Shown here piece after piece: positions 42,443 through 51,546 of a DNA stretch of 52,701 nt. The stretch spans positions 1 to 52,701 of the forward strand of contig JABDAB010000002.1 in NCBI GenBank assembly GCA_013289415.1, read 5' to 3'. The translations under genes were made by a program, and so were the position numbers. Under the pieces are notes generated by a model. The model did not search any database. It was not told the DNA's origin and saw only the letters and a program-made list of their open reading frames with translations. The DNA comes from Gammaproteobacteria bacterium (GTDB lineage Bacteria > Pseudomonadota > Gammaproteobacteria > Legionellales > Legionellaceae). Every line of letters starts with the position of its first letter. Position 1 is the first letter of the stretch.

Positions 42443-42737
42443 TTTTTCTCCTGCTAGCACGTTGCCGCACCCGTTTTTCACGAACCATGTGAAGGGGATT
42501 AATACTCACCTGCGGCGCAATACTGGTTAGCCAACTTTCCCTGTCGAGAGCTCTGATAACACGAATCAGTGTTTTAATTGTGGCCCCTTCTCCACCTTCA
42601 ATATGTCGAAGGGCTGTCAAACTAACTCCCGCTTGATTACAGAGTGTTTGCCGATCAATATTTTTTTGCAAGCGAAGCGCTTTTAAATTCTCGCCCAAAA
42701 TGAATTCTAAATTTTGCAGTGTCAGTACTGAATCCAT
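42420..42737 (-). CDS. hipB: HipB-like XRE antitoxin/regulator
   Basis: This 105-residue protein starts at ATG 42737, six bases after AAAGGA; the frame is open to 42788. Residues 8-65 form a Cro/C1 helix-turn-helix (LGENLKALRLQKNIDRQTLC, VSLTALRHIEGGEGATIKTL, then IRVIRALDRESWLTSI). The very basic C-terminal tail (REKRVRQRASRRKN) suggests DNA binding. It is immediately upstream of, and overlaps, the HipA lobe, the typical hipBA order. Since hipA is truncated, this protein may persist as a stand-alone regulator. Confidence 0.75.
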   Translation of the reverse strand: MDSVLTLQNLEFILGENLKALRLQKNIDRQTLCNQAGVSLTALRHIEGGEGATIKTLIRVIRALDRESWLTSIAPQVSINPLHMVREKRVRQRASRRKNGSKEKS

Positions 42738-42879
42738 AACATATCCTTTTAGAGCATTTAAAGAGAAATATTTGTTAAAAGGTCTCAATTAAAACAATTG
42801 TAGCGTTAGAGTTTATTTGAGTCAATTATGAGTCTTACAACGATTATTCAACTCAGCGGTTCAACTGCTTTTTCCAGGT

Positions 42880-43188
42880 TTAATGTTGACGAGGCATTAG
42901 TGCCTTAATCGCCACCAATTCAGCATCTCGTGTTGCTTTTGCATAAAATAGGCTATGTATATTGGTTTTATATGTAGCTCTGCTATCTTGGAGGCGCGTG
43001 GTTGTGTTTATTTTGAGAAGGTATATTAAATTGGCATGCTTGCGTCTTTTAATTTGATCATGGTGCCTTTGCCGTCTGCATTTTATTCGGAATGCGGCCT
43101 TTTTTTTAATTTTAAGATCATGTTGTTTTTGAGCTGGGCTGCGAAGATCTGTTGAGCCGGATGAGTATGATTCATTGTTGTCCGTCAT
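42880..43188 (-). CDS. Small basic hypothetical protein
   Basis: This 102-residue protein starts after GGAGGATAAAAC, a strong ribosome site, which supports a real gene. It is strongly basic (KIKKKAAFRIKCRRQRHHDQ, IKRRKHANLIYLLK) with a Ser-rich N-terminus and no signal peptide. I do not recognise the family. The composition suggests nucleic-acid binding, which is weak evidence. Confidence 0.5.
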   Translation of the reverse strand: MTDNNESYSSGSTDLRSPAQKQHDLKIKKKAAFRIKCRRQRHHDQIKRRKHANLIYLLKINTTTRLQDSRATYKTNIHSLFYAKATRDAELVAIKALMPRQH

Positions 43189-43314
43189 GTTTTATCCTCC
43201 GTTTGTATGACAATAAAATATACCTAACGCTTTTATTGTAGTACATGAAAGATGGAAGTGTTAATTACACAACGGTGGACTCAAGTTATTACAGTGTTAA
43301 TGGGCAATGTTCTC

Positions 43315-46032
43315 TCAATGTGCCTCATCCCAGTTTTGGCCAATACCTATCGATACCAACAGCGGCACAGACAACGTCACAGTATGCTCCATCAGTCTAC
43401 GAATGGTTTCTTGAGCGGACTCAATTGCATCATCATGGACTTCAAACACCAGTTCATCATGCACTTGCATGATTACGCGTGCTTCAGGACGGGCTTGTGC
43501 ACGTTGCCAACTGGCTACAGCTAGCATGGATTTTTTAATAATATCCGCTGCTGTGCCTTGCATGGGAGCATTGATGGCGGTGCGTTCTGCAGCTTTTTGC
43601 CGCATCATGTTACTGGCGTTGATTTCAGGTAAATACAGCCGGCGACCAAACAGCGTTTCTACATACCCTTGCTGATGTGCCTGTTTGCGTGTGCGCTCCA
43701 TATAGTCCAGTACACCTGGGTAGCGCTGAAAATAGAGGTCGATGTACAGTTGTGCATCCTTTCTTTCCACACCCAGTTGTTTTGCCAGGCCAAATGCTGA
43801 CATGCCGTAAATCAGGCCGAAATTGACGGCTTTTGATCGCCGTCGCTGCTCTTTGCTCACATCCGCTAAATCCACTGAAAAAATTTCGCTGGCGGTTGCT
43901 GCATGGATATCCCAGCCATTGGCAAAGGCTTTGAGCAAATTGGCATCTTGTGATAAATGCGCCATGATACGTAATTCAATTTGCGAATAATCTGCAGTGA
44001 GCAAGACATGCCCGGGAGGTGCGACGAATGCGCGTCGGATTAAACGACCTTCCTCACTGCGTACCGGGATGTTTTGTAGATTGGGTTCACTGGAAGACAA
44101 CCTGCCTGTCGCAGCTACAGCCTGATTATACGAGGTATGTACGCGCTGCGTGTTGGGATTGATGCATTTGGGCAGAGCATCAATATACGTTGAAACCAGT
44201 TTTGTTAAACCACGGTACTCTAAAATTACAGCAGGCAACCGATAATCAAATGCCAGCTCTTGCAACACAGACTCGGCTGTTGATGGTTGTCCTTTGGGAG
44301 TTTTGGCCAACACAGGCAATTGTTGTTCTGTGAAAAGAATATCCAGCAGCTGTTTGGGTGAGTTCAGATTAAAGGGTTTCCCTGCTAAAAGATACGCCTC
44401 GTTTTCGAGTTCGACAATACGAGCCTTCAAGCGTATACCATGCTTCTGCAGTAACGCCTCGTCAATTAACACCCCATGTCGTTCGATTTCAGCAAGCACT
44501 ACGAGTAGAGGCATTTCGATGTCGTGCAATACGCCTCTCAAGGGTTCTTCCAGCAGGGGATATAGAAGCTGATGAAGTTTAAGTGTTACTTCGGCATCTT
44601 CAGCCGCATAAGGTGCTGCTTTGTCGACCGGGATCTGATCAAAACGCAATTGTTTTGCACCTGTTCCGGCTACATCTTTATAACTGATGGTTTTATGGCC
44701 CAAATATTTTAACGCTAGCGCATCCATGTTATGGCGGGTGGCGGTACTATTGAGCAAATACGATTCCAGCATGGTATCGAACTGGATCCCTTGCAGCGTG
44801 ATGCCGTGATTTTTAAGCACGTTGTAATCATATTTCAGATTTTGACCCACTTTGCCAATATTCGGGTTTTCCAATATCGGTTTGAGAGCGGTTAATACAT
44901 AGTCTCGTGAGAGTTGTGTGCTGCCATCATCGTGTGTTAGGGGGATGTATGCAGGATGGCTTGGCTCAATGGCTAGTGAAATGCCGACAATTTCGGCGCA
45001 CATTGCATCTAGGCTGGTTGTTTCAGTGTCGACACAAAATAATGAGCAGGCCTGCAAGTGTTCAAGCCATCGTTCAAATTCGGCCTTTTCGGTAATGACT
45101 TCATAAGCCATATTCCCTTCTCCCCAAGCATGGGGAGAAGGTGCCCGAAGGGCGGATGAGGGGTTGTCTGTACGAAGCTCCGGTTGATTTAGCAGATCTT
45201 TAAGCCAGTTTTTAAATTCATATTCCCGGCATAATTCCGTCAATTGTTCACGATTTTCAGGCAGTTGGGCCAGCTCGATAAATGAAACGGGCAATTCAAC
45301 ATCGGTTTTAATCGTGACCAGCTTTTTGGATAATGGCAAGTGGGGTATCCCTGCACGCAAGTGTTCGCCAATTTTGCCTGGAATACTATCAGCATCCGCT
45401 AGCAAATTATCCAGCGTGTGATAGTGAGCTAACCATTTAACGGCTGTTTTAGGGCCGCATTTGTTAATTCCTGGCACGTTGTCGCTTGTGTCACCTACCA
45501 AGGTTAAATAATCAATGATTTGTTCAGGTTTGACTCCAAATTTTCCCTCAACACCTGCAATATCCAGTTTTTCGCGACTCATGGTATTGACGAGGGTCAC
45601 ATGCTCATTGACCAGTTGAGCCATGTCCTTGTCACCGGTTGAAATGACAACGGGAAGGCCGGCTTCTGTTGCTTGGCGCGCGAGGGTGCCAATGACATCA
45701 TCCGCTTCTACGCCGTCGATGATCAGCAGAGGGTAACCCATTGCACCCAATACATTGAGAAGGGGCTGAAACTGACTGCTTAATTCAACGGGCATGGGAG
45801 GACGGTGAGCTTTGTAGGCTGGGTACCATTCATCACGAAAGGTTTTGCCTTTGGCATCAAACACCACGGCAATTTGTGTTGATTCGTAATCTTTAGCCAG
45901 GCGCTTAATCATATTGGCAACGCCATAGATAGCGCCGGTGGGCTGTCCTTTGGAGTTTGTCAGGGGTGGCAATGCGTGAAAGGCACGGAAAAAATACGAT
46001 GACCCATCAACCAGAATCAGTGGCTTGGTCAT
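43315..46032 (-). CDS. polA: DNA polymerase I
   Basis: This 905-residue enzyme has all three activities visible. The 5' nuclease domain (residues 1-280) includes [24 protein letters not shown] and [12 protein letters not shown]. The proofreading domain (about 310-510) keeps [21 protein letters not shown] and [12 protein letters not shown], so its acidic residues are intact. The polymerase domain shows [17 protein letters not shown] (motif A), [20 protein letters not shown] (motif B) and [10 protein letters not shown] (motif C). Residues about 285-307 ([20 protein letters not shown]) are encoded by an inserted dispersed repeat in the linker between the 5' nuclease and the rest. It overlaps lpxD by four bases. 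Confidence 0.97.
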   Translation of the reverse strand: MTKPLILVDGSSYFFRAFHALPPLTNSKGQPTGAIYGVANMIKRLAKDYESTQIAVVFDAKGKTFRDEWYPAYKAHRPPMPVELSSQFQPLLNVLGAMGYPLLIIDGVEADDVIGTLARQATEAGLPVVISTGDKDMAQLVNEHVTLVNTMSREKLDIAGVEGKFGVKPEQIIDYLTLVGDTSDNVPGINKCGPKTAVKWLAHYHTLDNLLADADSIPGKIGEHLRAGIPHLPLSKKLVTIKTDVELPVSFIELAQLPENREQLTELCREYEFKNWLKDLLNQPELRTDNPSSALRAPSPHAWGEGNMAYEVITEKAEFERWLEHLQACSLFCVDTETTSLDAMCAEIVGISLAIEPSHPAYIPLTHDDGSTQLSRDYVLTALKPILENPNIGKVGQNLKYDYNVLKNHGITLQGIQFDTMLESYLLNSTATRHNMDALALKYLGHKTISYKDVAGTGAKQLRFDQIPVDKAAPYAAEDAEVTLKLHQLLYPLLEEPLRGVLHDIEMPLLVVLAEIERHGVLIDEALLQKHGIRLKARIVELENEAYLLAGKPFNLNSPKQLLDILFTEQQLPVLAKTPKGQPSTAESVLQELAFDYRLPAVILEYRGLTKLVSTYIDALPKCINPNTQRVHTSYNQAVAATGRLSSSEPNLQNIPVRSEEGRLIRRAFVAPPGHVLLTADYSQIELRIMAHLSQDANLLKAFANGWDIHAATASEIFSVDLADVSKEQRRRSKAVNFGLIYGMSAFGLAKQLGVERKDAQLYIDLYFQRYPGVLDYMERTRKQAHQQGYVETLFGRRLYLPEINASNMMRQKAAERTAINAPMQGTAADIIKKSMLAVASWQRAQARPEARVIMQVHDELVFEVHDDAIESAQETIRRLMEHTVTLSVPLLVSIGIGQNWDEAH
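45113..45183 (-). repeat. CTTCTCCC/GGGAGAAGG repeat inserted in polA
   Basis: TTCCCTTCTCCCCAAGCATG, GGGAGAAGGTGCCCGAAGGG and CGGATGAGGGGTTGTCTGTA on the plus strand match copies A and C of the dispersed repeat. The gene reads through it without a frame break, so the insert is a multiple of three and stop-free in this frame. Confidence 0.9.
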
Positions 46033-47090
46033 GCCTTGCTCTTATCGTTTTCAAGCTGCGCTAGCCTTTTGGTTAATAGAGCCACTTTTTCGCTCAAAGC
46101 ACGGATGTTTTTCCGCATGAATGGGATGCGCGTTGTTGCCAGCTCCTGTTCTATTGCCTTATCTTTGGGACGTGCAGGGCTGCCCAGATAGATGTTACCT
46201 TGTTTTAAATGCTTTTTGGATGGGACACCAGCACGTGCACCCAGGATGACACCATCATCAATGCGGACATGATCGCTGACGCCCACGTTGGCTGCAAAAA
46301 TCACGTGATTCCCACTGGTCGTGCTGCCAGCAATGCCCGTGAAGGCACACAGAATGTTATGTTTGCCCAGTCTTACTGAATGGGCAATTTGTACCAAGTT
46401 ATCAATTTTTGTGCCTTCACCAATCACTGTGGCACCCAATGTTGCACGGTCAATCACGGAATTTGCACCAATCTCCACATCATCTTCGATAATGACATGA
46501 CCAACATGGGGCACTTTGACATGCTTGCCATTTTCGAATGTATAGCCAAAGCCATCCGAGCCAATGACTGTTGAGGCATGAATACTAACTCGCGAACCAA
46601 TGATAGAGTTGTTATATACAGTAACATGCGGATGAATGGTCGTATTCTCACCAACCGTGACATGGTGACCGATATGTACATGGCTTTTAATCACGCAATT
46701 GTCGCCAATTTTGCTACCTGATTCGATAACCACAAAAGCGGCAATCGAGAGATTTTTACCTAAGATTACATCATCAGCAATGACCGCGGTTGGATGAATA
46801 CCCATAGTAGGTTTGTGTTCAGGATAAAAATGGCGTAACAGTTGAATAAAGGCTTTAAACGGATTAGCAACCTGAATAATAGGTTTGTCTACACGCATGA
46901 CGTCGTTTGCAACTAAAATCGCAGCGGCATTGGAGGCTTCTGCCAATTTCAAATTGTCCGCACCTTCAGCAAAGATCAGCGCGTTGTCCATAACATTATC
47001 AATCGGAGACAGAGCAGAAACCATGCGTTTCTCATCGCCTACTACAACGCCCTGAACCAGGGCAGCAATTTCATACAGGGAAGTATTCAT
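46029..47090 (-). CDS. lpxD: UDP-3-O-acylglucosamine N-acyltransferase
   Basis: This 353-residue protein starts at 47090, six bases after AAAAGG. Residues about 10-100 are the uridine-binding N-terminal domain. Residues about 105-310 are a left-handed beta-helix of hexapeptide repeats ([36 protein letters not shown]), with the catalytic His in [14 protein letters not shown] and [20 protein letters not shown]-terminal helical tail follows. It adds a second acyl chain to UDP-GlcN in lipid A synthesis. Its neighbour is polA, not the usual ompH-lpxD-fabZ-lpxA operon, so it may be a second, specialised lpxD as known in Legionella. Confidence 0.9.
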   Translation of the reverse strand: MNTSLYEIAALVQGVVVGDEKRMVSALSPIDNVMDNALIFAEGADNLKLAEASNAAAILVANDVMRVDKPIIQVANPFKAFIQLLRHFYPEHKPTMGIHPTAVIADDVILGKNLSIAAFVVIESGSKIGDNCVIKSHVHIGHHVTVGENTTIHPHVTVYNNSIIGSRVSIHASTVIGSDGFGYTFENGKHVKVPHVGHVIIEDDVEIGANSVIDRATLGATVIGEGTKIDNLVQIAHSVRLGKHNILCAFTGIAGSTTSGNHVIFAANVGVSDHVRIDDGVILGARAGVPSKKHLKQGNIYLGSPARPKDKAIEQELATTRIPFMRKNIRALSEKVALLTKRLAQLENDKSKA

Positions 47091-47143
47091 GAATAGCCTT
47101 TTATTACTTGCAAAATTTTGCAATTATAGCGCTATCTTTGGAG

Positions 47144-47187
47144 TTGGGACAAGCTGCATGAAAAAAGACTCATGCAACTTGTCCCAA
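47144..47187. repeat. Hairpin TTGGGACAAGCTGCATGA
   Basis: TTGGGACAAGCTGCATGA (47144-47161) and TCATGCAACTTGTCCCAA (47170-47187) form an 18-base stem with one mismatch and an eight-base loop, just upstream of lpxD on its 5' side. It lacks a T-tract, so a terminator role is doubtful. It may be a protein-binding site or a remnant of a dispersed repeat. Confidence 0.65.
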
Positions 47188-47282
47188 TAAATGGGGTCTG
47201 AGCGCGTAGGAAGTTTGAGTAGGGTATGAACATACGTAGCATGCCCACCACGATGGCAAGATGTGCTCGAACTGTATGAGAC

Positions 47283-47347
47283 TATATTCCGCATAAACTA
47301 CCATTATTTATTTGATTATGCTATATATATGGATATACTCCGCATAA
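47283..47347. promoter_or_regulatory. Repeated TCCGCATAA motifs upstream of the DUF234 ATPase
   Basis: TATATTCCGCATAA (47283-47296) and TATACTCCGCATAA (47334-47347) are direct repeats 51 bases apart. Between them lies TTATGCTATATATATGGATA, which makes an inverted TTATGC/GCATAA pair with the second copy. The block lies 73-137 bases upstream of the ATPase start, where a regulator site is expected. Confidence 0.5.
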
Positions 47348-47419
47348 TCCATGTATTTTTGACACTTTCTGCGAGATATCTACAATTTTTAACGAGTAGA
47401 AAACGATAAAAGGAATCAA

Positions 47420-48865
47420 ATGGCTATAGTTGGAAGAGAAAAGGAAGTTGGATTTTTAAACAATGTTTTCGAAAGCAAAAAACCAGAGTTTCTTGCAATC
47501 TATGGAAGAAGAAGAGTAGGTAAAACTTACTTAATTCGAGAGTTTTTCAAAGATAAAGGCATATATTTTGAGCTTACAGGTATCAAAGATGCTACAAAAT
47601 CTTCACAACTTAAAAATTTTTCTACTGTATATTCGGATACTTTTTTAAGAGGAGACCGTATACCTCCTCCTAAAGATTGGGATGACGCACTCAATATTTT
47701 ACGTATGGAAATTGAAAAAACAGATGAATCCAAAAAAATGATTATTTTCTTTGATGAATTGCCATGGCTAGCTTCCAGGAAATCCGGATTTTTGGAGGCG
47801 CTAGATCTTTTTTGGAATAGATATATGTCGTCACGAGAAAATATTATCCTTGTGATTTGCGGATCAGCCGCAGAATGGATGATAAAGAAAATAATTTCGA
47901 ATAAAGGCGGGTTACATAACAGGCTTACTCAGTCCCCGGTTAATTTGATGCCATTTACCTTAAAGCAAACCAAGCAGTATTTGGATGCTCTTGGTGTGCA
48001 TTTAGAGCAGAAGCAGATAATTGATCTTTATATGGCATTGGGAGGGGTGGCTTATTATTTGAATTTAGTTTCTAAAGGTAAATCTTCTTCTCAAGTTATA
48101 TCAGATTTATTTTTTGCAAATCAAGCTCCCTTGCTTTCAGAGTTCCGTAATTTATTTGATTCACTATATAACAATCCGCAAAAACACATTGATGTAATAA
48201 AACTTTTGGCACAAACGAGACAGGGGCTGACTCAAACGGATATTTTCAATAAAGTTAAAAATATGAGTCCTGGTGGAGGGGCAGTTCTTGTACTGGAAGA
48301 GCTTGAAAACTGTGGTTTTGTGCACAGAGTTCATGATTTTGGGAAAAATAAAAAAGATGCGCGATATCGATTAATCGATGGATTTACACTGTTTTATTTG
48401 AAGTGGGTAGAAGGGAAAGGAGAGTTTAGTGAGCATTTTTGGATGAGAAAAAAAGGCTCTGCAAGCTACAATACTTGGGCTGGATATGCATTTGAAAACC
48501 TTTGTTTTTTACATTATCGTGATATTTTGCGAGCATTGGAAATAACGGTAGTTGCTGAGGCTAAGTCTGGGTGGCGTCATTTACCGTTAAAAGCTGATCC
48601 TGATGAAGGTGTTCAAATCGATTTGGTTATTGATAGAGCCGATAAATGTATAAATTTGTGTGAAATTAAGTTCTATGATGATGAGTTTCTGATTAGCAAA
48701 GCTTATGCCCAAGTGCTTAGAAGAAAGAAAAGTTGTTTTAAAGAAAAAACCGGCACCAAAAAAACCTTGTTTATGACAATGATCACCACATATGGGGTGA
48801 AGATGGATCAACACTACTTGGAGGTTGTAGATGGGCAAATTAAAATGGATGCTTTATTTGAGTGA
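47420..48865 (+). CDS. DUF234-type AAA ATPase with nuclease-like C-terminus
   Basis: This 481-residue protein starts after AAAGGAATCAA. Residues 1-150 are an AAA/STAND-like ATPase: GREKEVGFLNNVFES, AIYGRRRVGKTYLIREFF (Walker A) and IIFFDELPWLASRKSG (Walker B), with VICGSAAEWMIKKI as sensor. A winged-helix-like segment (about 275-330) follows. Residues about 360-450 have VQIDLVIDRADKCINLCEIK, a D-x-n-E-x-K pattern like PD-(D/E)xK nucleases (DUF234). The function of this widespread family is unresolved. It has the same two-part plan as the DUF4143 protein at 18.7-20.0 kb, but a different sequence. Confidence 0.85.
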   Translation: MAIVGREKEVGFLNNVFESKKPEFLAIYGRRRVGKTYLIREFFKDKGIYFELTGIKDATKSSQLKNFSTVYSDTFLRGDRIPPPKDWDDALNILRMEIEKTDESKKMIIFFDELPWLASRKSGFLEALDLFWNRYMSSRENIILVICGSAAEWMIKKIISNKGGLHNRLTQSPVNLMPFTLKQTKQYLDALGVHLEQKQIIDLYMALGGVAYYLNLVSKGKSSSQVISDLFFANQAPLLSEFRNLFDSLYNNPQKHIDVIKLLAQTRQGLTQTDIFNKVKNMSPGGGAVLVLEELENCGFVHRVHDFGKNKKDARYRLIDGFTLFYLKWVEGKGEFSEHFWMRKKGSASYNTWAGYAFENLCFLHYRDILRALEITVVAEAKSGWRHLPLKADPDEGVQIDLVIDRADKCINLCEIKFYDDEFLISKAYAQVLRRKKSCFKEKTGTKKTLFMTMITTYGVKMDQHYLEVVDGQIKMDALFE

Positions 48866-49240
48866 TGAATTGAATTTAGAGAGACAATTTAAAATAAAAG
48901 CCGGGTAGCATCCCTGTCGGAATGTACTACAATTAAGCATAACTCGGTGAATCTGTGCGGAGCGAATTATGCCCAAATATGTAGTCTTTAATACGGTTAA
49001 TTCTGATTAATATTTTTGTGATTTTTTTAGAAACTACTCGGGCAGGGGCACGCTCACGTGCCCGCGCCCGTGAGCGTGCCCTTGCCCGAGTGGGTTAGCA
49101 GTTATTTTTGTAAATCAATTGGTTGTTGCTTGGTATTTAAGCACACGTGCGGTAGCCCTGGGGGCCAAGATGAGATTAATGCTTGAATCAAAGCATCATG
49201 ATATACTTACGCCATTCACAAGAAATAATCAGGTTATAGC
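48866..49240. other. Gene-free gap holding a long hairpin
   Basis: This 375-base interval has no gene that I can support. It holds the near-perfect hairpin at 49036-49091 and, after it, an AT-rich stretch leading into the Rpn-family gene, where its promoter must lie. Confidence 0.5.
49036..49091. repeat. 23-bp-arm GC-rich palindrome
   Basis: ACTCGGGCAGGGGCACGCTC plus ACG (left) and its complement at 49069-49091 pair with one mismatch around a ten-base loop TGCCCGCGCC. It is a very strong GC-rich hairpin in an AT-rich gap. A REP-like dispersed repeat or terminator is possible. Confidence 0.85.
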
Positions 49241-50083
49241 ATGCTCAAGCCCTCTCGATTTTTAGATCCAAAAACGGATGTTGTTTTCAAAAAAATCTTT
49301 GGCAATAACGTTGACCTGATCAAAAGCTTTCTTAATAGCGTCCTGCCCCTGCCAGAACCTATTGAAACACTGGAATATTTAACGCCAGAACAAAGCCCGC
49401 GAATTCCAACCATGAAAAATACCATTGTGGATGTTAAATGCAAAGACAAAAACGGGCGCATTTTTATCGTTGAAATGCAAATGCAGTGGAGTGACAGTTT
49501 TACCAAGCGTCTTTTGTTTGGTGCGTCTCGAGCATATGTGCAGCAGTTAATGGCCGGTGAAGATTACCAAAGCTTATGTCCTGTTTATGGATTAGGCATT
49601 ATTAATGCTGTTTTTGATAAAGAATCCGACGAATGGTTCCATCATTACAAAACCATCAATGTCAAAAACCATAACAAAATCTTGGATGGATTAGAATTGG
49701 TATTTCTTGAGCTTCCCAAATTCAAGCCTGCTACCTGGCAGGATAAAAAAGTGGGCGTTTTATGGTTACGCTTTTTACAGGAAGTGAATGAGCAGCTGAC
49801 CGATGTGCCCAAAGAATTTAGTGAAAATCCCTCTTTAGTAAAAGCCATGGAGCTTGCTCAAGAAGCAGCGTACACACCAGTCGAGCTTGAAGCTTATGAT
49901 CGTTATTGGGACGCTGTACGCGTGGAAAGCACCGTACGTAAAGATGCATTGGAAGAAGGACGGAGCGAGGAGCAAGTAAAAATAATCAAAAATTTACTGT
50001 CTACTGGCATGCCAGAGGACCAAGTAGCGTTTGTTATGAAGTTGTCGATTGAACGCATAAAGGAAGTTGCAAAATTAAAGTAA
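49241..50083 (+). CDS. Rpn-family recombination-promoting nuclease
   Basis: This 280-residue protein opens LKPSRFLDPKTDVVFKKIFG and carries TIVDVKCKDKNGRIFIVEMQ followed by MQWSDSFTKR, the PD-(D/E)xK catalytic core of the Rpn (YhgA-like, transposase_31) family. The middle (RLLFGASRAYVQQLMAGEDY) and the tail (EEGRSEEQVKIIKNLLSTGM, PEDQVAFVMKLS) are typical. The C-terminal part is the short helical repeat known to vary among members. E. coli RpnA is a Mg-dependent endonuclease that promotes RecA-independent recombination; a defence role is proposed in later work. A palindrome lies 150 bases upstream. Confidence 0.88.
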   Translation: MLKPSRFLDPKTDVVFKKIFGNNVDLIKSFLNSVLPLPEPIETLEYLTPEQSPRIPTMKNTIVDVKCKDKNGRIFIVEMQMQWSDSFTKRLLFGASRAYVQQLMAGEDYQSLCPVYGLGIINAVFDKESDEWFHHYKTINVKNHNKILDGLELVFLELPKFKPATWQDKKVGVLWLRFLQEVNEQLTDVPKEFSENPSLVKAMELAQEAAYTPVELEAYDRYWDAVRVESTVRKDALEEGRSEEQVKIIKNLLSTGMPEDQVAFVMKLSIERIKEVAKLK

Positions 50084-50230
50084 AGTAAAGGGCGCGCGTC
50101 TGTTGATATACTGGTTTATTTTAGTACATGACTTGCACTTTACAAATTTCGACTACCAGGTCTTAATTCGCAAACAGGGCTATCGTTACTATATACTACT
50201 ATCCTCATTCTCAAACTTATCAGATTAAAC

Positions 50231-51487
50231 ATGCCCGATTTACCCATATTGCTCATGATCGCAGGCGGCGTAGCTGCCTTGCAAACTCTACTTCTGCTCT
50301 GGCTGTTACGCCGCCAAAACCATCATCGTGTCCAAGCCGAGCTGTACCATGAAAAATTACAACAGGCATTGAGCACACAACTGCATCATGTGCATATTGA
50401 ATTACAACACCTGTTTCAATCCGGACAACAGGGCATCCATGAAAAAATTACTCAGGGCCATTTAAGCAGCCAGCAGTTGATATCAGAGACCGTGCAGCGA
50501 CAAATGAATGATGTGCGTGAGCAAATCGGGCATAGCTTTCAACAGCATGCAACCGCCCTCACGTCTCATTTGCAATCTTTAACTGAGGAAATACGGACTC
50601 ATTTGCACAGCTTGACTCAGCAGGTCAATCATCGACTGACCGAAGGATTTGAAAAAACCTCTTCCACATTTATTGACGTGGTGAAGCGTTTGACCATCAT
50701 TGATGAAGCACAAAAGAAAATTACGGAATTATCCAGTCATGTTGTTAGCCTGCAAGATATTCTGGTTGATAAACGTGCCCGTGGTGCTTTTGGCGAGGTG
50801 CAATTGGCAGCCCTAATCGCCAACATGATCCCCGCCAGTCATTACAGCATGCAATACACGCTCAGCAATAAAAAACGTGCCGATTGTATTTTGTTTTTAC
50901 CAGAACCCACGGGCAACGTGGTGATTGATGCAAAGTTTCCGCTGGAAACCTATCAAAAACTGATGAATACAAATCCATCGTCTGTCGAAAGAAAATCCCT
51001 CCAACAACAATTTCGACAGGATTTACAAAAACACATCAAAGACATTGCCGAAAAATATATTATTCCCAATGAAACAACCGACGGTGCCGTCATGTTTATT
51101 CCGGCGGAAGCCATCTTTGCCGAGGTTCATTCAAATTATCCTGAAGTCATCGCCATGTCACAGCGCCTCAAAGTATGGTTGGTATCGCCCAGCACATTAA
51201 TGGCTGTCCTCACTACAGCCCGTGCCGTACTAAAAGATGATGCAACCCGTAAACAGGTGCATATCATTCAAAAGCATTTGCACGCCCTAGCGGATGATTT
51301 TCAACGTTTTGAAAAACGCATGGATAAATTGACCAGACACATGGATTTGGCGCATCAGGATGTGAATGAAGTGAATACCTCGGCGAAAAAAATATCCCAA
51401 CGGTTTCAAAAAATTGAATCGGTTGAATTGGAGAATCATGAAGTGCAGGTGGAGTTGGCATTGGCTGAAGCATTACCTATAGATTGA
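50231..51487 (+). CDS. rmuC: DNA recombination protein RmuC
   Basis: This 418-residue protein has an N-terminal membrane anchor (ILLMIAGGVAALQTLLLLWL), a long coiled coil (about residues 30-170) and a C-terminal RmuC domain with RARGAFGEVQLAALIANMIP, NVVIDAKFPLETYQKLM, VMFIPAEAIFAEVHSNYPEV and WLVSPSTLMAVLTTARAVL. The Asp and Lys of VIDAKFPL fit the family's proposed nuclease core. E. coli RmuC limits DNA inversions at short inverted repeats, which is of interest in a repeat-rich window. It appears monocistronic. Confidence 0.92.
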   Translation: MPDLPILLMIAGGVAALQTLLLLWLLRRQNHHRVQAELYHEKLQQALSTQLHHVHIELQHLFQSGQQGIHEKITQGHLSSQQLISETVQRQMNDVREQIGHSFQQHATALTSHLQSLTEEIRTHLHSLTQQVNHRLTEGFEKTSSTFIDVVKRLTIIDEAQKKITELSSHVVSLQDILVDKRARGAFGEVQLAALIANMIPASHYSMQYTLSNKKRADCILFLPEPTGNVVIDAKFPLETYQKLMNTNPSSVERKSLQQQFRQDLQKHIKDIAEKYIIPNETTDGAVMFIPAEAIFAEVHSNYPEVIAMSQRLKVWLVSPSTLMAVLTTARAVLKDDATRKQVHIIQKHLHALADDFQRFEKRMDKLTRHMDLAHQDVNEVNTSAKKISQRFQKIESVELENHEVQVELALAEALPID

Positions 51488-51546
51488 ATCAGCGATTAGT
51501 CATTATATGTGCTATGCTTCTTAATATAGTTTAATGAGATGAAATC

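Noticed and set aside
45113..45183. Assembly error inserting a repeat in polA
   Set aside because: The frame is maintained through the insert and both flanks, and the same family occurs in frame in another gene, so a real insertion is more likely; long reads across it would settle the point.
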